Origin: Candidatus Acetothermia bacterium
Lineage (GTDB): Bacteria; Bipolaricaulota; Bipolaricaulia; UBA7950; UBA9294
Direction: 5' to 3'
Assembly (NCBI GenBank): GCA_003650505.1
Contig: QMQL01000039.1
Coordinates: 1 to 7,358 of the forward strand
Length of the DNA: 7,358 bases
Shown here: positions 1 through 5,970 of the stretch, in pieces
Layout of the letters: each line of letters opens with the position of its first letter
Position numbering within the stretch: position 1 is the first letter of the stretch
Program-made: the position numbers and the translations under genes
The notes under the pieces: generated by a model
The model's input: only the letters and a program-made list of their open reading frames with translations
Databases searched by the model: none
What the model was told of the DNA's origin: nothing

Positions 1-2
1 GG

Positions 3-176
3 AGGAACCTCCTGATCAGAGGGACCTCCGAGATCCCGCTCCCGGCGAAGGGGACAATAACCCTCTTACCCGGGGATACGGTCAGCATCCGGACCCCTGG
101 AGGTGGGGGGTACGGGGATCCGAACCGGCGCCGGAAAGGGGCGATCGAGCGGGATCTGCGCGAGGGGCGGATCTGA
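3..176 (+). CDS. hyuB: C-terminal end of a hydantoinase B / 5-oxoprolinase-type subunit (partial)
   Basis: Only the last 57 codons lie in the window; the gene enters from the left edge and ends at TGA 174-176. Read from base 3, the frame gives a peptide containing PLPAKGTITLLPGD, then TPGGGGYGDP, then an Arg/Lys-rich helix ending RDLREGRI. A beta-strand followed by PGD...TPGGGGYGDP...RDxREG is the recognisable C-terminal signature of HyuB-type proteins: N-methylhydantoinase B, the B half of ATP-dependent 5-oxoprolinase, and acetone carboxylase beta-like subunits. These proteins pair with a HyuA ATPase subunit and open cyclic imides or lactams using ATP. The tail stops soon after the REG motif, slightly earlier than I expect for the family. 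The substrate (hydantoin, oxoproline or other) cannot be told from this end. The reading frame differs from that of the longer open frame starting at 103, which is therefore not coding in this part. Confidence 0.8.
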   Translation, partial: RNLLIRGTSEIPLPAKGTITLLPGDTVSIRTPGGGGYGDPNRRRKGAIERDLREGRI

Positions 177-197
177 TTTTCTCAACCGCCCCCTTCG

Positions 198-206
198 TGA
201 TATACT
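198..206 (+). promoter_or_regulatory. Extended -10 promoter for the aminomutase gene
   Basis: The sequence TGATATACT has the extended -10 form TGn followed by TATACT (201-206), in an otherwise GC-rich stretch 22 nt after the stop of the upstream gene. A -35 box is weak (T-rich bases near 178-183), which extended -10 promoters tolerate. Transcription would start near 213 and leave a leader of roughly 120 nt before the start codon at 337. This supports separate transcription of the aminomutase and argues against a translation start at 103. Confidence 0.5.
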
Positions 207-294
207 GAATCGAGCGGGCGGAGATGCTCGTATCGCCGAGATAGCGGAAGACCGTTCATCAAGCGGACGAGGCCTTGTGCTTCGTAACCATCAT

Positions 295-319
295 TCGCCG
301 GGCTCCGGCCCGGAGGCGA
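295..319 (+). promoter_or_regulatory. Stable bulged hairpin in the aminomutase 5' leader
   Basis: CCGGGC (298-303) pairs perfectly with GCCCGG (308-313) around a four-base loop, TCCG (a UNCG-type tetraloop in RNA). Three outer pairs (295-297 with 317-319) extend the stem past a three-base bulge at 314-316. An alternative five-pair stem, 295-299 with 315-319, is possible. No T-run follows, so it is not an intrinsic terminator. It ends six bases before the ribosome binding site and could influence translation or mRNA stability. I do not recognise a known riboswitch class. Confidence 0.4.
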
Positions 320-324
320 CCGAC

Positions 325-331
325 AAGGGGG
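325..331 (+). promoter_or_regulatory. Ribosome binding site that fixes the aminomutase start
   Basis: AAGGGGG matches the consensus AAGGAGG with one A-to-G change, which still allows a G:U pair with 16S rRNA. It lies five bases before ATG 337. Adjacent in-frame candidates GTG 331 and ATG 334 are too close to it, so 337 is preferred. Confidence 0.55.
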
Positions 332-336
332 TGATG

Positions 337-2169
337 ATGAAGGCCGAAAGCGGGCTAGATCGTGCCTCCCTCTTGGAAGCCGTTTTGGACGAGGATCCCC
401 AGATCCGGGAGATCCTGGAGGGGAGCGGCGACCCGGAGGAGGCGCGCGACCGCCTCCTCTCATACCTCGCCGAGCTCGAATCCTCCCTCCGCTTCGAGGA
501 AGGGGACGATCGCCTCGGCCTGGCATCGGCCCTCCGGGCGATCGAGGTATTCAAGGGGATCGTCTCCCCGGCGAACGAGGAGCTAGTCAGATTCAGCGCC
601 CTCTCCGCCCTGTGGGCGGCAGCTCACGGGATGGAGGACGACGATCTCGAGCCGGGCTTCTTCGAGGAGTTCCTCCATATCATAAGGGGGATCAACGGGA
701 AGGGGGGGATCGGCGTCGGTTGGCTCTCCGATAGGCTCGGTCCGGATCTCCCCCCCGATTCGGTTTGGGGAGGGAGGAAGGGGGCGGTCCTCCGCTCGCG
801 GTTCCTCGATCGGCTTGCAGAGGAGATGGAGGCGGCGGTCGGCCGCTATCCGACCGGCCTCGATGAAGACGTGATCGCGGCGCGGAGGGAGAACCGTCGC
901 CGGATCCTCTCCTATTTCGCGGGGAGCGACGCCGATTGGGACGATCCGGCCTGGCACGCCGAACATGTCCTCAAGGGTGAGGAAGGCTGGCGCGCCCTTC
1001 AGCGGCTCGTCCCCCTGACCGGAGAGGAGGTGGCCTCGGTCAGGCTCGCCGTCCGCTACGGGATCCCGTGGGGGATCACCCCCTATTACCTCTCCCTGTT
1101 CGATTTCGACTCGAGCGATCGGAGCGTGGACTATCAGATCCGCTCCCAGGTGATCCCTTCGCTTCACACGGTCCGGGCGATGATCGAGCACAGACAGGAT
1201 CGCTACCGCGCGTTCGACTACATGCGCGAGCGGGACACATCACCGATCCCTCGCGTCACCCGCCGCTACCCGGCGGTCGCCATCTTCAAGGTTGCGAACA
1301 CCTGTCCCCAGATCTGCACGTACTGCCAGCGGAACTGGGAGATCTCCGATGCGATGGTCGCCGCCGGGATACCGGATCGAGAAGCCCTCACGCCGGCCCT
1401 TAACTGGTTCGAGGAGCATGAGGGGATAACGGACGTCCTCCTGACCGGTGGGGATCCGCTCGTCCTCGACGATCGAACGATCGCCTATCTCCTCGGCCGG
1501 TTCTCCCGGATGGAGCATATCCGTCACATTCGGATCGGGACGCGCGTCCCTGTGACGATCCCGATGCGCGTGACCGATAAGCTGGCCGAGCTTCTCGGAG
1601 CGATCATAGAACCGGGGAGGAGGGATCTCTCCCTCGTCACCCACGTGGAGAGCCCCTACGAGGTGACCCCGGAGCTCGCTTCGGCCGTCGCCCGGCTCCG
1701 GCGGCATGGGATCCGCGTCTACAACCAGCAGGTGTTCACCCTGGAGACGAGCCGGCGGTTCCAGACCGTCGCCAACCGGATCGCGCTGAAGCGGGTCGGG
1801 ATCGATCCCTACTACACGTTCTACGCCAAGGGGAAGGACGAACATCGTGACCTCCTCGTCCCGATCGCCCGGCTCGTCCAGGAGCGGAAGGAGGAGGCCC
1901 GCCTCCTCCCCGGGATCTTCCGGACCGACGAGCCGGTGTTCAACGTCCCCGGCCTGGGGAAGAACCACCTCCGCGCAGCGCAGGATCGCGAGCTGATCGG
2001 GATCCTGCCGGACGGGAGGAGAGTCTATCTCTTCCATCCTTGGGAGAAGGGGATCGTCCCGGTGGAGCCATGGGTGTACGTCGACGTGTCGATAAGCGAG
2101 TACCTGCGAACGATGGAGGAGCGCGGCGAGGATTCAGCCGATTACGAAAGCATCTGGTATTACTACTGA
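337..2169 (+). CDS. KamA-family radical SAM aminomutase, glutamate 2,3-aminomutase-like, with long N-terminal extension
   Basis: This 610-residue protein belongs to the PLP-dependent radical SAM amino acid 2,3-aminomutases, which move an alpha-amino group to the beta carbon. The family core begins near residue 193 (GSDADW, then VPLTGEE, then ITPYYLSL). The cluster motif CPQICTYC gives C323, C327 and C330 for the [4Fe-4S]-SAM centre. LTGGDP at 369-374 is the SAM-contacting loop, and IRIGTRVPV follows. PGLGK ends in K542, the expected PLP Schiff-base lysine. At the two positions where lysine 2,3-aminomutase uses Asp to hold the substrate side-chain amine, this protein has K498 (PYYTFYAK) and N536 (FNVPGLGK). 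As I recall, that is the pair reported for glutamate 2,3-aminomutase, so a beta-glutamate product is a reasonable inference. The C-terminal CNCDVC zinc motif of clostridial lysine aminomutase is absent. Residues 1-192 are a helical, acidic region I do not recognise. The start at 337 is chosen over 103 because 103-176 overlaps another gene and a promoter lies between. Confidence 0.85.
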   Translation: MKAESGLDRASLLEAVLDEDPQIREILEGSGDPEEARDRLLSYLAELESSLRFEEGDDRLGLASALRAIEVFKGIVSPANEELVRFSALSALWAAAHGMEDDDLEPGFFEEFLHIIRGINGKGGIGVGWLSDRLGPDLPPDSVWGGRKGAVLRSRFLDRLAEEMEAAVGRYPTGLDEDVIAARRENRRRILSYFAGSDADWDDPAWHAEHVLKGEEGWRALQRLVPLTGEEVASVRLAVRYGIPWGITPYYLSLFDFDSSDRSVDYQIRSQVIPSLHTVRAMIEHRQDRYRAFDYMRERDTSPIPRVTRRYPAVAIFKVANTCPQICTYCQRNWEISDAMVAAGIPDREALTPALNWFEEHEGITDVLLTGGDPLVLDDRTIAYLLGRFSRMEHIRHIRIGTRVPVTIPMRVTDKLAELLGAIIEPGRRDLSLVTHVESPYEVTPELASAVARLRRHGIRVYNQQVFTLETSRRFQTVANRIALKRVGIDPYYTFYAKGKDEHRDLLVPIARLVQERKEEARLLPGIFRTDEPVFNVPGLGKNHLRAAQDRELIGILPDGRRVYLFHPWEKGIVPVEPWVYVDVSISEYLRTMEERGEDSADYESIWYYY

Positions 2170-2175
2170 TCTTTT

Positions 2176-2628
2176 TTATTCCGGAGGCGGAGTGCTTAGG
2201 GTCGCTTCCCACGTGAAGTGATACAGATTCCCGCTGATCGTCTGCGATCCGGTCCCCGACATTTCTGTCGCGTCGTAATCCCCGTCGAGTTCGATCGAGA
2301 CGTTCACCGGCGGGTCGATGTTATAGTTCGTCCCCAATGCGGCTATGAACAAGGAGGAGCCGCGCGCCGTCCCCGCGGTTATCGACAGGTCGAACGGCTG
2401 TGAACCCGGCCCGACCAGGGTGATCGTCCCGGAGAGGGAACGATCCTCGTGGACGAGGGTGAGTCCGATCGGGCTCGTCAATCCGGCCGCCGGGCCGTCG
2501 GTCCAGGTAATCCATCCGTCCCAGCGGCCGGAGATGTCGATCCGCGGCGCAAGGAGGCAGGAGGACAGGGACAGGGTCGCAATGGCGATCCCCTGAACGA
2601 TCATCCTCTTCTGAAACCGGCTGAGCAT
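2176..2628 (-). CDS. Small predicted lipoprotein of unknown function
   Basis: The product is 150 residues with a clear lipoprotein signal peptide: basic residues R4, K7 and R8, a hydrophobic core from about 10 to 21, and the lipobox LSSC, with C24 as the lipidated residue. The mature part, about 126 residues, is rich in Thr, Ser and Gly in alternating beta-strand patterns (ISGRWDGWITW, SLSGTITLVG, VSIELDGDYDATEMSGTGSQ, YHFTWEATLS). This resembles the small beta-barrel or lipocalin-like domains of many secreted bacterial proteins, but I cannot name a family. Leu follows the Cys, with no Asp retention signal. Start 2628 is chosen over 2643 or 2703 because GGAGGT lies just before it and the signal peptide then has normal proportions. 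It is on the same strand as, and 94 nt downstream of, the transporter gene; co-transcription is possible but not shown. Confidence 0.75.
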   Translation of the reverse strand: MLSRFQKRMIVQGIAIATLSLSSCLLAPRIDISGRWDGWITWTDGPAAGLTSPIGLTLVHEDRSLSGTITLVGPGSQPFDLSITAGTARGSSLFIAALGTNYNIDPPVNVSIELDGDYDATEMSGTGSQTISGNLYHFTWEATLSTPPPE

Positions 2629-2632
2629 CGCA

Positions 2633-2638
2633 ACCTCC
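2633..2638 (-). promoter_or_regulatory. Ribosome binding site deciding the lipoprotein start
   Basis: On the minus strand GGAGGT lies four bases before ATG 2628-2626. The in-frame ATGs at 2643 and 2703 have no comparable site and would put extra polar residues ahead of the signal peptide. Confidence 0.6.
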
Positions 2639-2666
2639 GACATCGAAGTCTCTTCCCATCCGCCGA

Positions 2667-2693
2667 GCGGGGGAAGGAAGGCCGGGATCGGCC
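2667..2693 (-). terminator. Weak terminator-like hairpin between transporter and lipoprotein genes
   Basis: On the minus strand GGCCG (2693-2689) and CGGCC (2684-2680) form a five-pair stem with a four-base loop, followed by the pyrimidine run TTCCTTCCCCC. The stem is strong in GC but the tail is not a true U-tract. It could slow or partly end transcription after the transporter stop at 2723. This is a weak call. Confidence 0.25.
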
Positions 2694-2722
2694 GGGGAGA
2701 CACCGCGCACCTTTACCCCGGG

Positions 2723-4027
2723 TCAGAAGAGGCCGAGGTATATCCCGAGAACGTCGAGGATGCTGGCGATGACGCACGAGACGATCGCTACGGGGAGCCC
2801 ATTCCGGAGCCACATCGATGCGGTTATCGGCTCTTGTGTCTTGTCGCTGAACGAGATGGCGAGCACGTTCGCCGTCGCCCCGACGGGGGTCGCGTTCCCG
2901 CCGAATCCGACCCCGAGAGCGAGGGCCCACCAGAGCGGAGCGACGGCGATCCCCCGCTCGCCGAGCCCGACGATGATCGGGAGCATGGCAATGGTGAACG
3001 GGACGTTGTCGACGATCGCCGACATTATCGCCGATCCCCACAGGATGGAGAGGGAGGCGAGTACGATCCCGCGGCCGGCGAGGGAGGCGAGGGCCGAGGC
3101 GATGATGTCGAACGCGCCCGATGCCTCGAGACCGCCGACGATGATGAACAGGGAGATGAAGAAGAGGAGGACGTCCCAATGCACTTCACGTAGGGCCTCC
3201 TGGGCGTCCGGACGGATCAGGATCAGCCCGGCGCTCGCCCCGATCAGGGCGACAAGGCCGGATTCGAGGCCGATCCGTTCGTGGATGAAGAATAGGATGA
3301 TCGTCCCGGCGAGGACGGCGAGGATCCGGATCATCCTCCTCCGGTCGATGATGGCGCGGTGCTCGTCCATCTTGAGGAGATGTTCGATGTTGGCCGGCTG
3401 CTTAAACAGGGCGGAACGGAAGAAGAGGAGGAGGACCCCCAGGGCGGCGATCCAGGCGACGATCACGATCGGTGCGAGGTGGACGACGAAGTCGGTGAAC
3501 GTCAGGCCGGCCGCCGATCCGATCAGCACGTTCGGCGGGTCTCCGATCAGGGTGGCGACCCCCCCGATGTTGGAGAGGATCGCCTCCCCGATCAGGAACG
3601 GGGCGATCGGGATCCCGAGTATGTCGGCGAGCGACATCGTCACCGGGATCATCAGGATTATCGTGGTCACGTTGTCGAGGATCATCGATACCAGGCTCGT
3701 CGCAAGCCCGAGGTAAACGAAAAGGAGCCACGGTCGGCCGCGGGCGAGCTTCGCCGCCTTGATCGCGAGGTACTCGAAGAACCCGGTCGCCCGAAACAGC
3801 CCGACGATGATCATCATCCCGAAGAGGAGGATGATCGTGTTCGGATCGATCGCAGCGCTCGCCTGTTCCGGCGAGTAGAAGGAGAGCCAACTCCCAAGTG
3901 CGAGGATGGCGATCGCGCCGATCAGCGCGACGACGGTCCGGTGGAGCCGCTCGGCGAGGATCCCGAAGTACGTCAGCCCGAAGACCGCACTCGCTAGGAT
4001 CATCGGGAGGGTCGGGGCATCGATCAT
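2723..4027 (-). CDS. ArsB/NhaD-type (ion transporter superfamily) membrane permease
   Basis: This is a 434-residue integral membrane protein with about 11 hydrophobic segments and no signal peptide. It shows the duplicated architecture of the ArsB/NhaD/P-protein group. The first half has LDNVTT (117-122) and GGVATLIGDPPNVLIG (155-170). The second half has the matching VDNVPFT (339-345) and GFGGNATPVGATANVLA (374-390). A charged loop near 219-232 (MDEHRAIIDRRRM) joins the halves and is probably cytoplasmic. Family members move sodium in exchange for protons, arsenite, or organic anions; substrate cannot be read from these motifs. No ars genes are nearby, so arsenite export has no support from context. 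ATG 4027 has no Shine-Dalgarno site; a -10-like TACGAT lies eight bases before it, consistent with a leaderless mRNA. It is divergent from the DNA glycosylase gene. Confidence 0.85.
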   Translation of the reverse strand: MIDAPTLPMILASAVFGLTYFGILAERLHRTVVALIGAIAILALGSWLSFYSPEQASAAIDPNTIILLFGMMIIVGLFRATGFFEYLAIKAAKLARGRPWLLFVYLGLATSLVSMILDNVTTIILMIPVTMSLADILGIPIAPFLIGEAILSNIGGVATLIGDPPNVLIGSAAGLTFTDFVVHLAPIVIVAWIAALGVLLLFFRSALFKQPANIEHLLKMDEHRAIIDRRRMIRILAVLAGTIILFFIHERIGLESGLVALIGASAGLILIRPDAQEALREVHWDVLLFFISLFIIVGGLEASGAFDIIASALASLAGRGIVLASLSILWGSAIMSAIVDNVPFTIAMLPIIVGLGERGIAVAPLWWALALGVGFGGNATPVGATANVLAISFSDKTQEPITASMWLRNGLPVAIVSCVIASILDVLGIYLGLF

Positions 4028-4035
4028 AAAAGGTG

Positions 4036-4064
4036 ATCGTATGACTCTCCGCCTGGATCTGCAA
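4036..4064 (-). promoter_or_regulatory. Possible leaderless-type promoter for the transporter
   Basis: On the minus strand TTGCAG (4064-4059) and TACGAT (4041-4036) are separated by 17 bases. The -10 fits the TAnnnT form, but the -35 matches consensus at only three of six positions. The predicted start of transcription is within about three bases of ATG 4027, which fits the absence of a Shine-Dalgarno sequence. Confidence 0.35.
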
Positions 4065-4073
4065 ATCGAATCG

Positions 4074-4079
4074 TATAAT
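4074..4079 (+). promoter_or_regulatory. -10 box of the DNA glycosylase gene
   Basis: A perfect TATAAT lies 18 nt before ATG 4098 in the 70-nt divergent intergenic region. No convincing -35 box is seen at 16-18 nt spacing. Transcription would begin near 4086, at the first base of the ribosome binding site. Confidence 0.5.
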
Positions 4080-4085
4080 CAGGGG

Positions 4086-4092
4086 AAGGAGG
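4086..4092 (+). promoter_or_regulatory. Ribosome binding site of the DNA glycosylase gene
   Basis: A perfect AAGGAGG is followed by five bases and ATG 4098. It selects this start over in-frame upstream codons back to 3906, which lie in the transporter gene on the other strand. Confidence 0.75.
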
Positions 4093-4097
4093 GATAT

Positions 4098-4946
4098 ATG
4101 CCCGAACTCCCCGATCTCGAGGTGATGCGAGAGGGTCTCGACCGGCGCCTGGTCGGTCGGGAGATCCTCGCTGCGAATGCCTACTCCCCCTCGATCCTGA
4201 AGACGGCCTCGATCCCCCTCGAGGAGCTCGTCGGCGAGAGGTTCGCCGCCGTCTCCCGCCGGGGGAAGCACCTGATCCTGACCTGCCGCGATGACCTTCA
4301 CGTCGTGGTCCACCTGATGCTCGCCGGTCGACTCGTCATCGCAAGGGGGGCGACGGAGCCGACGAAGGCGACGGCGTTCGGCCTTGCATTCGACGATGGA
4401 AGCGAGCTTCGGATCGTCGAAAACGGGGGTATCAAGCTGGCGAAGGTCTATCTGGTGGGCGATCCGATCGACGTCCCCGCGATCGCCTCCCTCGGGGTCG
4501 AGCCGCTATCGGAGATGTTCACTGTCGCGTATCTCAAGGAGCGGCTAGTCGGCCTACGGAGGCAGCTGAAGGGGCTGATCACCGACCAGCGGGTGATCGC
4601 CGGGATCGGTACGGCCTACGCCGATGAGATCCTGTTCGAGGCCCGCCTCTCCCCGATCCGGTATGCGAGTGCCCTCACCGATGAGGAGATCGAACGCCTC
4701 CATCGGGCGATAATGGAGGTCCTGAGGAGGGGGATCGAGGAGATCCGCTCCCGCTCGGACGGGGTCCTCCTCGCCGAGGGTTCCCGCGACTTCATGCGCG
4801 TCTACAAGAGGACCGGTCAACCGTGCCCCGTCTGCGGTGGGAGGATCGCCGAGATCCGCTACGCGCAGAAGAGGACGTATTACTGCCCGAACTGCCAGTC
4901 GAAGGGGAGGGCCATCCCCGACCGGCGGAGCTGGATGAAACGGTGA
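4098..4946 (+). CDS. Fpg/Nei-family DNA glycosylase (MutM-like)
   Basis: The 282-residue protein starts MPELPDLEV. After removal of Met this exposes the N-terminal proline nucleophile (P2), followed by the catalytic glutamate E3, as in base-excision repair glycosylase/AP-lyases for oxidised bases. K57 in SRRGKHL matches the conserved lysine of the N-terminal beta-sandwich. The helix-two-turn-helix is at 169-186 (GIGTAYADEILFEARLSP), and a C-terminal zinc finger uses C243, C246, C263 and C266, with R259 in the KRTYYC hairpin. The usual DPRRFG motif of classical MutM is replaced by ENGGIKLAK at 108-116, HLGMSG is replaced by HLMLAG at 72-77, and the H2TH Asn of VGNIYA is Thr here. These changes place it in a divergent MutM-like group, so an 8-oxoguanine preference is not assured. 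Start is fixed by a perfect ribosome binding site and the required N-terminal Pro. Its stop is four bases from the hypE stop. Confidence 0.88.
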   Translation: MPELPDLEVMREGLDRRLVGREILAANAYSPSILKTASIPLEELVGERFAAVSRRGKHLILTCRDDLHVVVHLMLAGRLVIARGATEPTKATAFGLAFDDGSELRIVENGGIKLAKVYLVGDPIDVPAIASLGVEPLSEMFTVAYLKERLVGLRRQLKGLITDQRVIAGIGTAYADEILFEARLSPIRYASALTDEEIERLHRAIMEVLRRGIEEIRSRSDGVLLAEGSRDFMRVYKRTGQPCPVCGGRIAEIRYAQKRTYYCPNCQSKGRAIPDRRSWMKR

Positions 4947-4950
4947 ACGG

Positions 4951-5970
4951 CTAGCAGATCCGCGGGACCGGATCGCCGAGCGGCATGTCGAGGAACCGCC
5001 TCCCCCCCACCTCCGTCGCGATGACGACCCGGCCGGGGTACTCGTCGGTGACCCGGCCGATGACGGCAGCCTCCCCGCCGAGCGGATGAGTGCGGATCGC
5101 GGCGAGGATCTCCTCTTCCTTCCCGTCCTCGACGATCAGGATCGCCTTCCCCTCGTTCGCCACCTCGAGCGGGGAGATCCCGAGGAGCTCGGATAGGCTG
5201 AGGACCTCCCGGCGGAGCGGGATCTTGTCCTCTTCGATTTCGATCGTGGCCATCGACTTTCCCGCCATCTCGTTCAGCGCCGCGGCGAGCCCTCCCCTGG
5301 TCGGATCCTTCATCGCCTTGATCCCGCCGAGCGAAAGGGCCCGCTCGATCATCGGCCAGATCGGCGCGACGTCGCTTGAAAGCGGGGATTCGAGATTGAA
5401 CTCCTCTCGCGCGGCGAGGAGGGCCATCCCGTGATCGCCGATCGTACCGGTTACGATGACCGCATCACCCGGTTCGATCGCGGCGTCTGAGATCGCGCGG
5501 ACGGCGATCCCGATCCCGGCGGTGTTGATCGCTATCCCGTCGATCTCGCCGTGACCCATCACCTTGGTGTCGCCGGTGACGAGGACCGCCCCCGCCTCGG
5601 CGAGCGTCGCTGAGAACGAGGCGAGGATCCGGTCGAGGGAGTCGAGGGGGAACCCCTCCTCGACGATGAGGGCGAGGGTCAGCGCGAGCGGCCGCGCCCC
5701 CATCACAGTGAGGTCGTTCAGCGTCCCGGCCGCGGCGAGCCGGCCGATGTCCCCGCCGGGGAAGAAGATCGGCTTCACCACGTGGCTGTCGGTGGTGATC
5801 ACTACCTCCCCCTCGGTCGGTATCTCGACCGTCGCCCCATCGTCGAGCTCAGTCAGGCCGATCCTCCCGGCGTGGCAATCCTCGAAATGGATGAGGATCC
5901 TCTCCCGCAGGAGCTTCTCCATCATCTCCCCTCCTGCGCCGTGCAGCGGGCTTATCCTCTCCTCGGTCAA
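4951..5970 (-). CDS. hypE: HypE, hydrogenase maturation carbamoyl dehydratase
   Basis: HypE carries a carbamoyl group received from HypF on its C-terminal cysteine and dehydrates it with ATP to a thiocyanate, the cyanide donor for the [NiFe]-hydrogenase iron. The protein has 339 residues, normal for the family. Visible signatures are HGAGG (10-14), the TTDSHVVKP...GGDIGRLA...GTLNDLTVMGA nucleotide-binding region, VTGDTKVM, KDPTRGGLAAALNEMA, and the terminal PRIC with the acceptor cysteine as last residue. The start is TTG 5970-5968, sharing two bases with the hypD TGA; AAAGGA lies seven bases before it. The open frame continues upstream to 6447, but that part overlaps hypD and is not HypE-like. 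It is the last gene of hypCDE and converges on the glycosylase gene. Confidence 0.93.
   Translation of the reverse strand: MTEERISPLHGAGGEMMEKLLRERILIHFEDCHAGRIGLTELDDGATVEIPTEGEVVITTDSHVVKPIFFPGGDIGRLAAAGTLNDLTVMGARPLALTLALIVEEGFPLDSLDRILASFSATLAEAGAVLVTGDTKVMGHGEIDGIAINTAGIGIAVRAISDAAIEPGDAVIVTGTIGDHGMALLAAREEFNLESPLSSDVAPIWPMIERALSLGGIKAMKDPTRGGLAAALNEMAGKSMATIEIEEDKIPLRREVLSLSELLGISPLEVANEGKAILIVEDGKEEEILAAIRTHPLGGEAAVIGRVTDEYPGRVVIATEVGGRRFLDMPLGDPVPRIC

Noticed and set aside
103..336. N-terminal extension of the aminomutase frame back to ATG 103
   Set aside because: It overlaps the HyuB gene end in another frame, spans an extended -10 promoter, has a low-complexity Gly/Arg/Ser composition, and a good ribosome binding site lies just before 337.
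1240..2037. Long minus-strand open frame opposite the aminomutase (another at 583-1191)
   Set aside because: Antisense shadow of high-GC coding sequence; composition is Arg/Asp/Pro/Gly-rich with no domain motifs, while the plus frame encodes a clear enzyme.
2171..2180. T-run after the aminomutase stop as an intrinsic terminator
   Set aside because: Six T residues are present, but no stable GC hairpin lies directly before them; the nearest CGGC/GCCG pairing is about 40 bases upstream.
2760..3997. Plus-strand open frames opposite the transporter (2760-3716, 3359-3997)
   Set aside because: Arg-rich or Asp/Glu-rich shadows; the minus strand has unmistakable transporter motifs.
2723..4027. Specific arsenite efflux (arsB) assignment
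   Set aside because: The motifs define only the wider ArsB/NhaD group, and no arsR, arsA or arsC is adjacent.
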